A stretch of DNA of 64,000 nt from NCBI GenBank assembly GCA_031555315.1, contig JAVBUO010000005.1, positions 375,589 through 439,588 on the forward strand, read 5' to 3'. The notes beneath the pieces are model-generated. The model made no database searches, was not told the origin of the DNA, and worked only from the letters and a program-made list of their open reading frames with translations. The first letter of the stretch is position 1. Every line of letters begins with the position of its first letter. This document shows positions 16,263-25,821 of this stretch, piece after piece. The position numbers and the translations under genes are program-made. This DNA comes from JAVBJV01 sp031555315. Lineage in GTDB: Bacteria > Pseudomonadota > Alphaproteobacteria > Acetobacterales > Acetobacteraceae.

Positions 16263-18299
16263 ATGCCCAAGGTAATCGTAGACGGGATCGAAGTCGAAGT
16301 TCCCAACGGCGCGACGGTGCTCCAGGCCGCCGAGCTGGCGGGCAAGGAAATTCCGCGTTTTTGCTATCACGACCGCCTGTCGGTGGCGGGCAACTGCCGC
16401 ATGTGTCTGGTCGAGGTGGAAAAAGCGCCGAAACCGGTGGCGTCGTGCGCTTATCCGGTGGCCGACGGCATGGTGGTAAAGACCGATTCGCCGATGGTGC
16501 AGAACGCCCGCAAGGGGGTGATGGAATTCCTGCTGATCAATCATCCGCTGGATTGTCCGATCTGCGATCAGGGCGGCGAGTGCGATCTGCAGGACCAGGC
16601 GATGGCCTATGGCTCCGGTCTGTCGCGCTTCGAGGAAAACAAGCGTGCGGTGAAGAACAAGGATTTCGGTCCGCTGGTCAACGCGGTGATGACGCGCTGC
16701 ATCCACTGCACACGCTGCATCCGCTTTGCGACCGAGGTGGCGGGTGTGCCCGAACTGGGGGCGACGGCGCGCGGCGAGAACATGGAAGTCGGCACCTATG
16801 TGCAGAAGGCGCTGTCCTCGGAACTGTCTGGCAACCTGATCGATCTGTGTCCGGTGGGGGCGCTGACCTCGAAACCCTATGCGTTCACGGCGCGCCCGTG
16901 GGAGCTGAAGAAAACCGATGGGATCGACGTGTCGGATGCGGTTGGCGCGAATATCCGCATCGACAGCCGTGGACCGGAAGTACTGCGCGTGATGCCGCGT
17001 CTGAATGATGCGGTGAACGAGGAATGGCTGGGCGACAAAGGGCGCTTTTGGGTCGATGGTCTGAAACGCCGCCGTCTGGACCGGCCCTGGGTGAAGCGCG
17101 ACGGAAAACTGCAGCCGGCCGAATGGGACGAGGCATTCGCCGCCATCGCGGCGCGCCTGAACGGTGTTACGCCGGACCGGATCGGTGCGCTGGTCGGTGA
17201 TCAGTGCGATGCGGAAAGCGTGATGGCGCTGAAGGATCTGATGCTGACTATGGGCAGCATCAATCTGGACTGCCGCCAGGACGGTGCGAATTTCGATGTG
17301 ACGCGCCGGGATTTCTATATTTTCAACAGTACGATCGCCGGAATCGACGAAGCCGATGCGATCGTGCTGATCGGCACCAACCCGCGCAAGGAAGCGCCGG
17401 TACTGAATGCGCGCATTCGCAAGCGGTTCCTGACCGGTGGGGTGAAGATCGGCGTGATCGGCGAAGATGCCGATCTGACGTATCGCACGCACCATCTGGG
17501 CCGCGATCCGATGATCATCAGCCGCGCCGCGTCGTTTCTGGCGGCAGCCAAGCGGCCAATGGTCATTCTGGGGGCGGGGACATTGGCGCGCGAGGACGGC
17601 GCGGCCGTTCTGGCGGCTGCATGGCGACTGGCGCAGGATGCCGGCGCGCTGACGGCGGACTGGCACGGGTTCAACGTGCTGCAGACCGGCGCGGGGCGCG
17701 TCGGGGCGCTGGACCTTGGGTTCCTGCCCGGACACGGCGGCAAGGACTTTCTCGGTATGATGGATGGCGGCGTCGACGTGCTGTGGCTGCTGGGCGCGGA
17801 CGAATTCGACACTGCCAGGATCGGCGCGGATACGTTCGTTGTCTATCAGGGGCATCATGGCGACGCCGGAGCGGCGCGCGCCGATGTGATTCTGCCGGGG
17901 GCCGCCTATACCGAAAAAGACGGTACCTGGGTGAACCTGGAAGGGCGCGTGCAGCGCAGCTACAAGGCGGTGTTCCCGCCTGGCCAGGCAAAGGAAGACT
18001 GGAAGATTCTGCGCGCCTTCTCGGCGGTGATCGACAGACCGCTACCGTACGACGACCTGGGCGGCGTGCGCCGGCGCATGGTGGAAACCAATCCGGTCTT
18101 CGAACAGATCGATCGCCTGGAACGGCATGGCTGCTCAGATACGGCGTCGCCGGCCACGGCGGGCATTCGTCTGTCGAGCGCCATCTTCAGGCCGCTGATC
18201 GCCAATTACTATCAGACCGATCCGATCAGCCGCGCGAGCTGCACGATGGCGGTCTGTACAGAAACGTTCAGCACTCCTGTCAGGGAGGCGGCCGAATAA
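16263..18299 (+). CDS. nuoG: NADH-quinone oxidoreductase subunit G
   Basis: The 678-residue 75-kDa-type subunit starts with a plant-type 2Fe-2S domain (CYHDRLSVAGNCRMCLVEVE), continues with a His-Cys cluster region (HPLDCPICDQGGECDLQD) and a CIHCTRCIRF 4Fe-4S motif, then a molybdopterin-oxidoreductase-like domain without the cofactor. ATG 16263 is used; the 19 residues before it in the open frame overlap nuoF and are not family-like. One base separates its stop from nuoH. Confidence 0.97.
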   Translation: MPKVIVDGIEVEVPNGATVLQAAELAGKEIPRFCYHDRLSVAGNCRMCLVEVEKAPKPVASCAYPVADGMVVKTDSPMVQNARKGVMEFLLINHPLDCPICDQGGECDLQDQAMAYGSGLSRFEENKRAVKNKDFGPLVNAVMTRCIHCTRCIRFATEVAGVPELGATARGENMEVGTYVQKALSSELSGNLIDLCPVGALTSKPYAFTARPWELKKTDGIDVSDAVGANIRIDSRGPEVLRVMPRLNDAVNEEWLGDKGRFWVDGLKRRRLDRPWVKRDGKLQPAEWDEAFAAIAARLNGVTPDRIGALVGDQCDAESVMALKDLMLTMGSINLDCRQDGANFDVTRRDFYIFNSTIAGIDEADAIVLIGTNPRKEAPVLNARIRKRFLTGGVKIGVIGEDADLTYRTHHLGRDPMIISRAASFLAAAKRPMVILGAGTLAREDGAAVLAAAWRLAQDAGALTADWHGFNVLQTGAGRVGALDLGFLPGHGGKDFLGMMDGGVDVLWLLGADEFDTARIGADTFVVYQGHHGDAGAARADVILPGAAYTEKDGTWVNLEGRVQRSYKAVFPPGQAKEDWKILRAFSAVIDRPLPYDDLGGVRRRMVETNPVFEQIDRLERHGCSDTASPATAGIRLSSAIFRPLIANYYQTDPISRASCTMAVCTETFSTPVREAAE

Positions 18300-18300
18300 G

Positions 18301-19341
18301 ATGATCCCGCAATTCATCCTCGATTTTCTCAGCACACCTCTCGGCCAGGTGGTGTGGATCGCTATCAAGACCTTGGCAGTGTTGGTGCCACTGTTGCTTG
18401 GCGTTGCTTACATGACCTGGGCGGAACGCAGGGTTCTTGGGGCGATCGCTCTGCGCAAGGGGCCGAACGTGGTCGGCCCGTTCGGTCTGCTGCAGCCGTT
18501 CGCCGATGCGATAAAGATGCTGGTGAAGGAAACCATCGTTCCAGCGGGCGCGAACAAGGTGCTGTTCGTGTTGGCGCCGATGCTGACCTTCACGCTGGCG
18601 CTGGTCGCCTGGGCGGTCATCCCGGTCGACGACGGCTGGGCGGTTGCCAATATCAATGTCGGGCTTTTGTATCTGTTCGCGATTTCCTCGCTCGGGGTTT
18701 ACGGGGTCATCATCGCGGGCTGGGCCTCGAACTCGCGCTATGCGTTTCTGGGGGCGCTGCGCAGCGCCGCGCAGATGATCTCGTACGAAGTGTCGATGGG
18801 GTTCGTTTTGGTGACGGTGCTGCTCTGTGTCGGCAGTCTGAACCTGAACGATATCGTGCTGGCGCAGAAGAACCTGTGGTTCGCGGTGCCTCTGCTGCCG
18901 ATGATGGTGATCTATTTCATCTCGGCTCTGGCGGAGACCAATCGCACGCCGTTCGACCTGGCGGAAGGGGAAAGCGAAATCGTCGCCGGGTTCATGGTCG
19001 AGTATTCGTCTCTGAGCTATGCGCTGTTCTTCCTGGGCGAATACGCGAATATGATACTGATGAGCGCCATGGTATCGATCCTGTTCCTGGGGGGCTGGCT
19101 GCCGGTCACGTTCTTCGGTCTGGTACCGGCGCTGGCGATGATCCCGGGGGCGATCTGGCTGATCCTGAAAATCTGCTTCTGCCTGTTCGTGTATATCTGG
19201 GTGCGCGGCACGTTCCCGCGTTATCGCTACGACCAGCTGATGCGTCTGGGCTGGAAGGTGTTTTTGCCGTTCTCGCTGCTCTGGCTGGTGCTGACGGCCG
19301 GGGTGCTGGTCGGCATGGGCTGGCTGCCGGGGCAGGTGTGA
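18301..19341 (+). CDS. nuoH: NADH-quinone oxidoreductase subunit H
   Basis: The 346-residue membrane protein has about eight hydrophobic segments and typical cytosolic loops: WAERRVLGAIALRKGPNVVG near residues 40-59, ALAETNRTPFDLAEGESEIV near 210-229, and RGTFPRYRYDQLMRLGWK near the end. These loops form part of the quinone entry channel. ATG 18301 immediately follows the nuoG stop. Confidence 0.97.
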   Translation: MIPQFILDFLSTPLGQVVWIAIKTLAVLVPLLLGVAYMTWAERRVLGAIALRKGPNVVGPFGLLQPFADAIKMLVKETIVPAGANKVLFVLAPMLTFTLALVAWAVIPVDDGWAVANINVGLLYLFAISSLGVYGVIIAGWASNSRYAFLGALRSAAQMISYEVSMGFVLVTVLLCVGSLNLNDIVLAQKNLWFAVPLLPMMVIYFISALAETNRTPFDLAEGESEIVAGFMVEYSSLSYALFFLGEYANMILMSAMVSILFLGGWLPVTFFGLVPALAMIPGAIWLILKICFCLFVYIWVRGTFPRYRYDQLMRLGWKVFLPFSLLWLVLTAGVLVGMGWLPGQV

Positions 19342-19383
19342 GATGACGTTGGCAGCAAAGGTTCCGGTTATGGAGTGCGGGCA

Positions 19384-19869
19384 ATGGCATTAGATCGCGT
19401 TGCGGGCAGCCTGCTGCTCAGTGAATTGCTCAGCGGCATGGCGCTGACCTTGAAATACCTCTTCAGGCCGAAGGTCACGCTGAACTACCCGTACGAAAAG
19501 GGGCCGATCAGTCCGCGCTTCAAGGGCGAGCACGCGTTGCGCCGCTACCCGAACGGGGAAGAGCGCTGCATTGCATGCAAGCTGTGCGAGGCCGTGTGCC
19601 CGGCCCAGGCCATCACCATCGAGGCCGAGCCGCGCGAAGACGGGTCGCGCCGCACCACGCGCTATGACATCGACATGACAAAGTGCATCTACTGCGGTTT
19701 CTGCGAGGAAGCCTGTCCGGTGGATGCGATCGTCGAAGGACCGAATTTCGAGTTCGCGACCGAAACGCGGGCCGAGCTGATGTACAACAAGGAAAAGCTG
19801 CTGGCGAACGGAGACCGTTGGGAATCCGAACTTGCCAAGCGGCTTGAACTCGATGCGCCGTACCGCTGA
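19384..19869 (+). CDS. nuoI: NADH-quinone oxidoreductase subunit I (two 4Fe-4S clusters)
   Basis: The 161-residue ferredoxin-type subunit carries two CxxCxxCxxxCP motifs, CIACKLCEAVCP and CIYCGFCEEACP, for clusters N6a and N6b that lead to N2. The N-terminal amphipathic helix and PYEKGPISPRFKGEHALRRY stretch are standard. ATG 19384 lies eight bases after GGAG (19372-19375) and is preferred to the in-frame GTG 19375, which is inside that site. Confidence 0.97.
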   Translation: MALDRVAGSLLLSELLSGMALTLKYLFRPKVTLNYPYEKGPISPRFKGEHALRRYPNGEERCIACKLCEAVCPAQAITIEAEPREDGSRRTTRYDIDMTKCIYCGFCEEACPVDAIVEGPNFEFATETRAELMYNKEKLLANGDRWESELAKRLELDAPYR

Positions 19870-19926
19870 AAGACTGTGTGACATGACGATGTTGAACATC
19901 AATGTTCTGAAGGGGCAGCGGTCGGA

Positions 19927-20610
19927 ATGATCACAACCCTTGTCTTTTACATGTTCGCGCTGGTGCTGATCGGCTCCGCCACCATGGTGGTGACGGCGCG
20001 CAACCCGGTGCATGCGGTGCTGTTCCTGATTCTGGCGTTCTTCAACGCGGGCGCCCTGTTTCTGATCGCCGGGGCCGAGTTCCTCGCGATGCTGCTGGTC
20101 ATCGTCTATGTCGGTGCGGTCGCAGTTCTGTTCCTGTTCGTGGTGATGATGCTGGACGTAAACTTCGCGCAATTGCGCGAAGGGTTCCAGCGGTATGCCC
20201 CGGTCGGGGCCGTCGTCGGACTGGTTCTGTTTCTGGAGCTGGCGATCATTTTCGGCACCTGGCAGTTCTCGCCGACCGCGACGACGCTGCGTATGGCCCC
20301 AACTCCGGCCGGGGTGAGCAACACGGCGGCGCTGGGGCAATTGCTCTATACCGACTACATCGTGCTGTTCCAGGCCGCAGGGCTGGTCCTGCTGGTGGCG
20401 ATGATCGGCGCGATCGTGCTGACGCTGCGCGGCCGGCCGCGGATGCGCCGCCAGGTGATTGCGGACCAACTCGCCCGGCGTCCCCAGGATACGCTGGTGG
20501 CGATGTCCGTGCCGCTGGGGGCGGGGATCCGCGAAACCGGTATCCTACGACCGCAGGAGAAACCCGCGGCCGATGCCGACGCGACACACGAACATGGAGG
20601 GCATCACTGA
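19927..20610 (+). CDS. nuoJ: NADH-quinone oxidoreductase subunit J
   Basis: The 227-residue membrane subunit has five hydrophobic segments, including the conserved VIVYVGAVAVLFLFVVMMLD helix that carries the pi-bulge near residues 58-77. The tail beyond about residue 175 is hydrophilic and ends in a His-rich stretch (DATHEHGGHH), longer than in E. coli but common in alphaproteobacteria. Its TGA overlaps the nuoK ATG. Confidence 0.95.
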   Translation: MITTLVFYMFALVLIGSATMVVTARNPVHAVLFLILAFFNAGALFLIAGAEFLAMLLVIVYVGAVAVLFLFVVMMLDVNFAQLREGFQRYAPVGAVVGLVLFLELAIIFGTWQFSPTATTLRMAPTPAGVSNTAALGQLLYTDYIVLFQAAGLVLLVAMIGAIVLTLRGRPRMRRQVIADQLARRPQDTLVAMSVPLGAGIRETGILRPQEKPAADADATHEHGGHH

Positions 20611-20918
20611 TGGAAATCGGGTTGGCCCATTATCTGGCTCTCGGCGCCATTTTGCTGATGCTGGGTATTTTCGGGATTTTCATGAACCGGAAGAACGTGA
20701 TCGTCATCCTGATGTCGATCGAGCTGATCCTTCTGGCCGTGAACATCAATTTCGTGGCGTTTTCGCGCGACCTCGGCGATCTGGTCGGGCAGGTCTTCAC
20801 GATGTTCGTGTTGACCGTCGCCGCGGCCGAGGCGGCCATCGGTCTGGCCATCGTGGTGGTGTATTTCCGCAACCGCGGCACGATCGAGGTCGACGATATT
20901 ACGGCGATGAAGGGGTGA
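20610..20918 (+). CDS. nuoK: NADH-quinone oxidoreductase subunit K
   Basis: The 102-residue protein has three transmembrane helices with the expected membrane-embedded glutamates in MSIELILLAVNINFV and TVAAAEAAIGLAIVV, residues of the proton-translocation path. Length is typical. It overlaps nuoJ by one base and precedes nuoL by four. Confidence 0.97.
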   Translation: MEIGLAHYLALGAILLMLGIFGIFMNRKNVIVILMSIELILLAVNINFVAFSRDLGDLVGQVFTMFVLTVAAAEAAIGLAIVVVYFRNRGTIEVDDITAMKG

Positions 20919-20922
20919 GGCG

Positions 20923-22854
20923 ATGACGACCTATTATGTGCTTGCCGTTTTCGCGCCGCTGCTGGGGTCGGTGATCGCCGGTATTTTCGGTCGCCTGATC
21001 GGGGATCGTCTCAGCCAGCTGGTGACCGTGCTGTGTATGGCCATCGCCGCGGCATCGGGCGCATATGCGTTCGTGCAGGTGGCGCTGGAACACGCGCCGG
21101 TGACCGTCAACATCGCCCACTGGGTCAGTGCGGGCGACTTCACGGTTTCGTGGTCGCTGCGCTTCGATACGCTGTCGGCAGCGATGGTGGCGATGGTGAC
21201 GCTGATCTCGACGCTGATCCATATCTACAGCGTTGGCTATATGAGCCACGACGCGACGATTCCGCGCTTCATGTCGTATCTGTCGCTGTTCACCTTCGCG
21301 ATGCTGATGCTGGTGACGGCGGACAACCTGTTGCAGTTGTTCTTCGGCTGGGAAGGCGTGGGGCTGGCCTCGTATCTGCTGATCGGTTACTGGTACGACC
21401 GCGAAAGCGCGAACAAGGCGGCGATGAAAGCCTTCATCGTCAACCGTGTCGGCGACCTCGGCTTTGCGCTGGGCATCGCGATGGTGTTTTTCTTGTTCGG
21501 CAGCATCGAATTCCAGACGATCTTCGCGCAGGTTTCCGAGCATCAGGACAAGACCTACAGCCTGTTCGGTCTGGAATTCCGCGCGTTGGAGGTGATCGGT
21601 ATTCTGCTGTTCATCGGCGCGATGGGCAAATCGGCGCAGCTAGGTCTGCACACCTGGCTGCCGGATGCGATGGAAGGGCCGACGCCGGTTTCCGCGCTGA
21701 TCCATGCCGCCACCATGGTGACGGCGGGTGTGTTCATGATGGCGCGCATGTCGCCGCTGATGGAATACGCACCGTATGCGCTCGGCGTGGTGACGGTGAT
21801 CGGCGCCAGCACGGCGCTGTTCGCGGCGACGGTTGGCATGGTGCAGAACGATATCAAGCGCATCATCGCGTATTCCACCTGTTCGCAGTTGGGCTACATG
21901 TTCTTCGCGGTGGGCGTTGGCGCCTATCAGGTCGGTGTGTTCCATCTGATCACGCATGCGTTCTTCAAGGCGCTGCTGTTCCTGGGCGCCGGCAGCGTGA
22001 TCCACGCGATGTCCGATGAACAGGATATTCGCAGGATGGGCGGTATCTGGAAAAAGATCCCGGTTACCTATGCGATGATGTGGATCGGTAGCCTCGCGCT
22101 GGCGGGGATTCCGCTGTTCGCCGGTTACTATTCGAAGGACGCCATTCTGGAATCGGCTTTCGCCGCGCATTCGGGCGTGGGGATGTATGCCTTCGCCTGC
22201 GGGATCATTGCCGCTTTCCTGACGGCGTTCTATTCTTGGCGCCTGATCCTCCTGACCTTCCACGGCAAACCGCGCGCCGATCAGCACACGATGGACCATA
22301 TGCACGAAAGCCCGGTCATCATGCTGTTCCCGCTGCTGGTGCTGGCGGGCGGGGCGGTCGTTTCGGGGTATCTGCTGAAGGAATACTTCATCGGCTACGA
22401 CTGGCAGGTTTTCTGGGGCGAGGCGATCAGGAATGCAGCGCATAATCATGTGATGCACGCGATGCACGAGGTTCCTGCCTGGGTACCGCTGTTGCCGACC
22501 GTGATCGGAATTGCCGGGATCGCCACCGCTTATCTCTGCTATGTGTTCGTGCCCAGTATTCCGGCCGCACTGGCGGAACGCTTCAGCGGTGTTTACCGCT
22601 TCCTGCTCAACAAGTGGTATTTCGACGAGCTGTACGATGCCGTGTTCGTTCGTACCGCAATGGCTCTTGCGCGTGGCCTGTGGAAAGTGGGCGACGCGAC
22701 GATCATCGATGGCGTTCCCAACGGGGCTGCCGCTCTCGCCTCCGGCAGTGCGCGACAGATCGTGAAGGTGCAGACCGGGCAGGTCGCGCATTATGCCTTC
22801 TCGATGCTGATCGGCCTTGTGTTGCTGGTTTCCATTTTCCTGTTCTTACGTTGA
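20923..22854 (+). CDS. nuoL: NADH-quinone oxidoreductase subunit L (antiporter-like)
   Basis: The 643-residue subunit has about 16 membrane segments and the antiporter-like motifs FFGWEGVGLASYLLIGYW, GAMGKSAQLGLHTWLPDAME and LITHAFFKALLFLGAGSVIH, holding the key Glu, Lys and His residues of the proton channel. The C-terminal lateral helix region (residues about 540-643) is present. ATG 20923 follows nuoK. Confidence 0.97.
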   Translation: MTTYYVLAVFAPLLGSVIAGIFGRLIGDRLSQLVTVLCMAIAAASGAYAFVQVALEHAPVTVNIAHWVSAGDFTVSWSLRFDTLSAAMVAMVTLISTLIHIYSVGYMSHDATIPRFMSYLSLFTFAMLMLVTADNLLQLFFGWEGVGLASYLLIGYWYDRESANKAAMKAFIVNRVGDLGFALGIAMVFFLFGSIEFQTIFAQVSEHQDKTYSLFGLEFRALEVIGILLFIGAMGKSAQLGLHTWLPDAMEGPTPVSALIHAATMVTAGVFMMARMSPLMEYAPYALGVVTVIGASTALFAATVGMVQNDIKRIIAYSTCSQLGYMFFAVGVGAYQVGVFHLITHAFFKALLFLGAGSVIHAMSDEQDIRRMGGIWKKIPVTYAMMWIGSLALAGIPLFAGYYSKDAILESAFAAHSGVGMYAFACGIIAAFLTAFYSWRLILLTFHGKPRADQHTMDHMHESPVIMLFPLLVLAGGAVVSGYLLKEYFIGYDWQVFWGEAIRNAAHNHVMHAMHEVPAWVPLLPTVIGIAGIATAYLCYVFVPSIPAALAERFSGVYRFLLNKWYFDELYDAVFVRTAMALARGLWKVGDATIIDGVPNGAAALASGSARQIVKVQTGQVAHYAFSMLIGLVLLVSIFLFLR

Positions 22855-22861
22855 GACGCCC

Positions 22862-24385
22862 ATGAACGCCGCCGGCTTTCCCCTGCTGTCTCTGTTAACC
22901 TGGCTACCGATGGTTGGTGTCGCCATTCTTCTGTTCGCCCGTGGCGACGAGAAGGCGATCGCCGCCAATGCCCGCTGGGTTGCGTTGTGGACGTCACTGA
23001 TCGTTTTCGTTCTGTCGCTGTTGCTGTGGTTTCGCTTCGATACGATGCAGCCCGGCTTCCAGTTCGTGGAATCGATCGACTGGCTGCCGGAATTCGGGAT
23101 CGGCTACCGGATGGGGGTGGATGGGATTTCCGTTCTGTTCGTCCTGCTGTCCACCGCGCTGACGCCGGTTTGCATCCTGGCGTCGTGGGAGGCGATCCAG
23201 AACCGGGTGCGCGAATACATGGTCGCGTTCCTGATCCTGGAAACGATGATGGTCGGCATGTTCTGCGCGCTCGACTTTGTCGTGTTCTACATGTTCTTCG
23301 AAGCGGTGCTGATCCCGATGTTCCTGATCATCGGGGTATGGGGCGGGACGCGCCGCGTGTATGCGGCTTATAAATTCTTCCTCTACACGCTGCTGGGATC
23401 GGTGCTGATGTTGCTGGCGCTGATCTTCATGTGGCGCGAGGCAGGCACCACCGACATCACCGTGCTGATTCGCACGGCGTTCGACCCCAAGGTGCAGACC
23501 TGGCTGTTCCTGGCGTTCTTCGCATCTTTCGCAGTGAAGGTGCCGATGTGGCCGGTGCACACCTGGCTGCCGGATGCGCACGTGGAGGCGCCGACCGCGG
23601 GGTCGGTGATTCTGGCCGGTGTGCTGCTGAAGATGGGGGCGTACGGGTTCCTGCGTTTCTCTGTACCGATGCTGCCGCATGCCAGCGAATTTTTCGCGCC
23701 GATGATCTTCGCGCTGTCGATCATCGCGGTGATCTACACCTCGCTGGTCGCGCTGGCGCAGGAGGACATGAAGAAGCTGATCGCCTATTCGTCGGTGGCC
23801 CATATGGGGCTGGTGACGATCGGGATCTTCACCTTCAACGTGCAGGGCATCCAGGGCGCCCTGTTTCAGATGCTGGCCCACGGTGTGGTCTCGGGCGCGC
23901 TGTTCCTGTGCGTGGGGGTCGTCTACGACCGTATCCATTCGCGTGAGATCAACCGTTACGGCGGGCTTGCCTCGCGCATGCCGTTCTATGCGGTGTTCTT
24001 CATGCTGTTCACCATGGCGTCCATCGGTCTGCCAGGCACGGCGGGGTTCGTGGGTGAATTCCTGGTGCTGGTCGGGGCGTACAAGGTCTCGTTCTGGCTG
24101 GCGTTGCTGTCGGGCACCGGGATGATCCTCGGGGCATGTTATATGCTCTATCTGTACCGCCGCACGGTGTTCGGCAAACTGACGAAACCGGATCTGAAGT
24201 TCATCCAGGATCTGTCGCCGCGTGAGATCACGGTGTTCGTGCCGCTGATCCTGCTGACCCTGTGGATGGGTATTTACCCGTCTTCGTTTACGCGTTTCTT
24301 CGATGCCTCGGTTTCGGCGATGGTGCAGCAGCACCAAATGTCGGTGTCCGGTGGGTCGCGTCTGGTGATGGAGCTGCCGCAATGA
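22862..24385 (+). CDS. nuoM: NADH-quinone oxidoreductase subunit M (antiporter-like)
   Basis: The 507-residue subunit shows FYMFFEAVLIPMFLIIGVWG with the channel Glu, KVPMWPVHTWLPDAHVEAPT with the conserved Lys and His, and MLAHGVVSGALFLCVGVVYD. About 14 membrane helices are expected. ATG 22862 is used; a longer frame from 22817 overlaps nuoL and is not family-like. Its stop overlaps nuoN (ATGA at 24382). Confidence 0.97.
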   Translation: MNAAGFPLLSLLTWLPMVGVAILLFARGDEKAIAANARWVALWTSLIVFVLSLLLWFRFDTMQPGFQFVESIDWLPEFGIGYRMGVDGISVLFVLLSTALTPVCILASWEAIQNRVREYMVAFLILETMMVGMFCALDFVVFYMFFEAVLIPMFLIIGVWGGTRRVYAAYKFFLYTLLGSVLMLLALIFMWREAGTTDITVLIRTAFDPKVQTWLFLAFFASFAVKVPMWPVHTWLPDAHVEAPTAGSVILAGVLLKMGAYGFLRFSVPMLPHASEFFAPMIFALSIIAVIYTSLVALAQEDMKKLIAYSSVAHMGLVTIGIFTFNVQGIQGALFQMLAHGVVSGALFLCVGVVYDRIHSREINRYGGLASRMPFYAVFFMLFTMASIGLPGTAGFVGEFLVLVGAYKVSFWLALLSGTGMILGACYMLYLYRRTVFGKLTKPDLKFIQDLSPREITVFVPLILLTLWMGIYPSSFTRFFDASVSAMVQQHQMSVSGGSRLVMELPQ

Positions 24386-25821
24386 GCATGGCCATGTTGA
24401 ACTGGACTCTTGCGCTACCGGAGCTGGTGCTGGCCTGCGCGGGGATGCTGATCCTGATGATCGGCGTGTTCATGAAACGCGATAGCGGCGGCACGCTGGC
24501 GACCATGCTGGTGCTGGGGGCGTTTTTGCTGACCGGGGCGCTGCTGCTGTCCGCGCCATCTGGAAGCGCCTTCAACGGCCTGTGGGTGAACGACGGTTTC
24601 GGCGTGTTCGTGAAGATTCTGGTGCTGGTCGCGGCGGCACTGGCGCTGGTGATCTCTCTCGATTTCAACGCCAAGGAAGATATGGACCGGTTCGAATACC
24701 CGGTTCTGATCCTTTTCAGCGTCGTCGGGATGCTGATGATGATCTCGGCGAACGACATGATGACGCTGTACCTGGGCCTTGAGCTGCAGTCGCTGGCGCT
24801 CTACGTGATCGCGGCGTTCAACCGGGATTCGGTGCGGTCCAGCGAAGCCGGGCTGAAATATTTCGTGCTCGGCGCGCTGGCGTCCGGTCTGCTGCTGTAC
24901 GGAATCTCGCTGATTTACGGGTTTGCGGGCACCACCAGCTTCACGCGCATCGCGCAGGCGATGAACCATCAGCCGCCGGTCGGTCTGGTGGTGGGGATCG
25001 TGTTCGTTGTGGCGGGGTTGTGCTTCAAGATCAGCGCGGTACCGTTCCACATGTGGACGCCGGATGTCTACGAAGGCGCACCGACGCCGGTGACGGCTTT
25101 TTTCGCCTCAGCCCCCAAGGTCGCGGCGATCGGTCTTTTCCTGCGGGTGCTGGTGGAGCCGTTCGGCCATATGGTCATGCAATGGCAGCAGTTGATCGTA
25201 CTGGTGTCGATCGCGTCGATGGTGCTGGGCGCGCTGGCGGCGATCATGCAGACCAACATCAAGCGTCTGATGGCGTATTCGTCGATTGGCCATATGGGCT
25301 ATGCACTGATCGGCCTTGCCACCAACAATGAGGCCGGCGTGCGCGGCGTTTTGGTGTATGTTGCGCTCTATGTCGTGATGAATGCGGGGACGTTCGCGTG
25401 TATCGCGGCCATGCGTCGGCGCGGGCAGGCGGTGGAGCAGATTTCGGATCTGTCGGGCATTGCGCGCAGCGAACCGGGACTGGCGCTGGCGCTGACCGTT
25501 TTCATGCTGTCGATGGCCGGTATCCCGCCGATGGCGGGCTTCTGGGGCAAGCTGTACGTGTTTCTCGCCGCCGTTCAGACGGGGATGTGGACGCTGGCGA
25601 TCATCGGGGTGCTCGCCTCGGTGGTCGGGGCGTATTACTACCTGCGTGTGATCAAGGTGATGTATTTCGACGCTTCGGCCGAGGAAGGCTTTGATGCGCG
25701 CGCCCCCAGCCTGACCTTGCTGGCGGCGGGGACGGGGCTGGTGACCTGCTTCTTCTTCCTGTTTCCAGCGCCTTTGATCGCTGCGGCGGATGCAGCGGCA
25801 AAGGCACTGTTTGCAATATAA
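24382..25821 (+). CDS. nuoN: NADH-quinone oxidoreductase subunit N (antiporter-like)
   Basis: The 479-residue subunit is the third antiporter-like pump of the membrane arm. Recognisable parts are YLGLELQSLALYVIAAF with the channel Glu, FKISAVPFHMWTPDVYEGAP with the conserved Lys, and AYSSIGHMGYALIGLA. It closes the nuo set of 14 genes in canonical order. Its 3' end overlaps the proposed birA start by 32 bases. Confidence 0.97.
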   Translation: MSMAMLNWTLALPELVLACAGMLILMIGVFMKRDSGGTLATMLVLGAFLLTGALLLSAPSGSAFNGLWVNDGFGVFVKILVLVAAALALVISLDFNAKEDMDRFEYPVLILFSVVGMLMMISANDMMTLYLGLELQSLALYVIAAFNRDSVRSSEAGLKYFVLGALASGLLLYGISLIYGFAGTTSFTRIAQAMNHQPPVGLVVGIVFVVAGLCFKISAVPFHMWTPDVYEGAPTPVTAFFASAPKVAAIGLFLRVLVEPFGHMVMQWQQLIVLVSIASMVLGALAAIMQTNIKRLMAYSSIGHMGYALIGLATNNEAGVRGVLVYVALYVVMNAGTFACIAAMRRRGQAVEQISDLSGIARSEPGLALALTVFMLSMAGIPPMAGFWGKLYVFLAAVQTGMWTLAIIGVLASVVGAYYYLRVIKVMYFDASAEEGFDARAPSLTLLAAGTGLVTCFFFLFPAPLIAAADAAAKALFAI

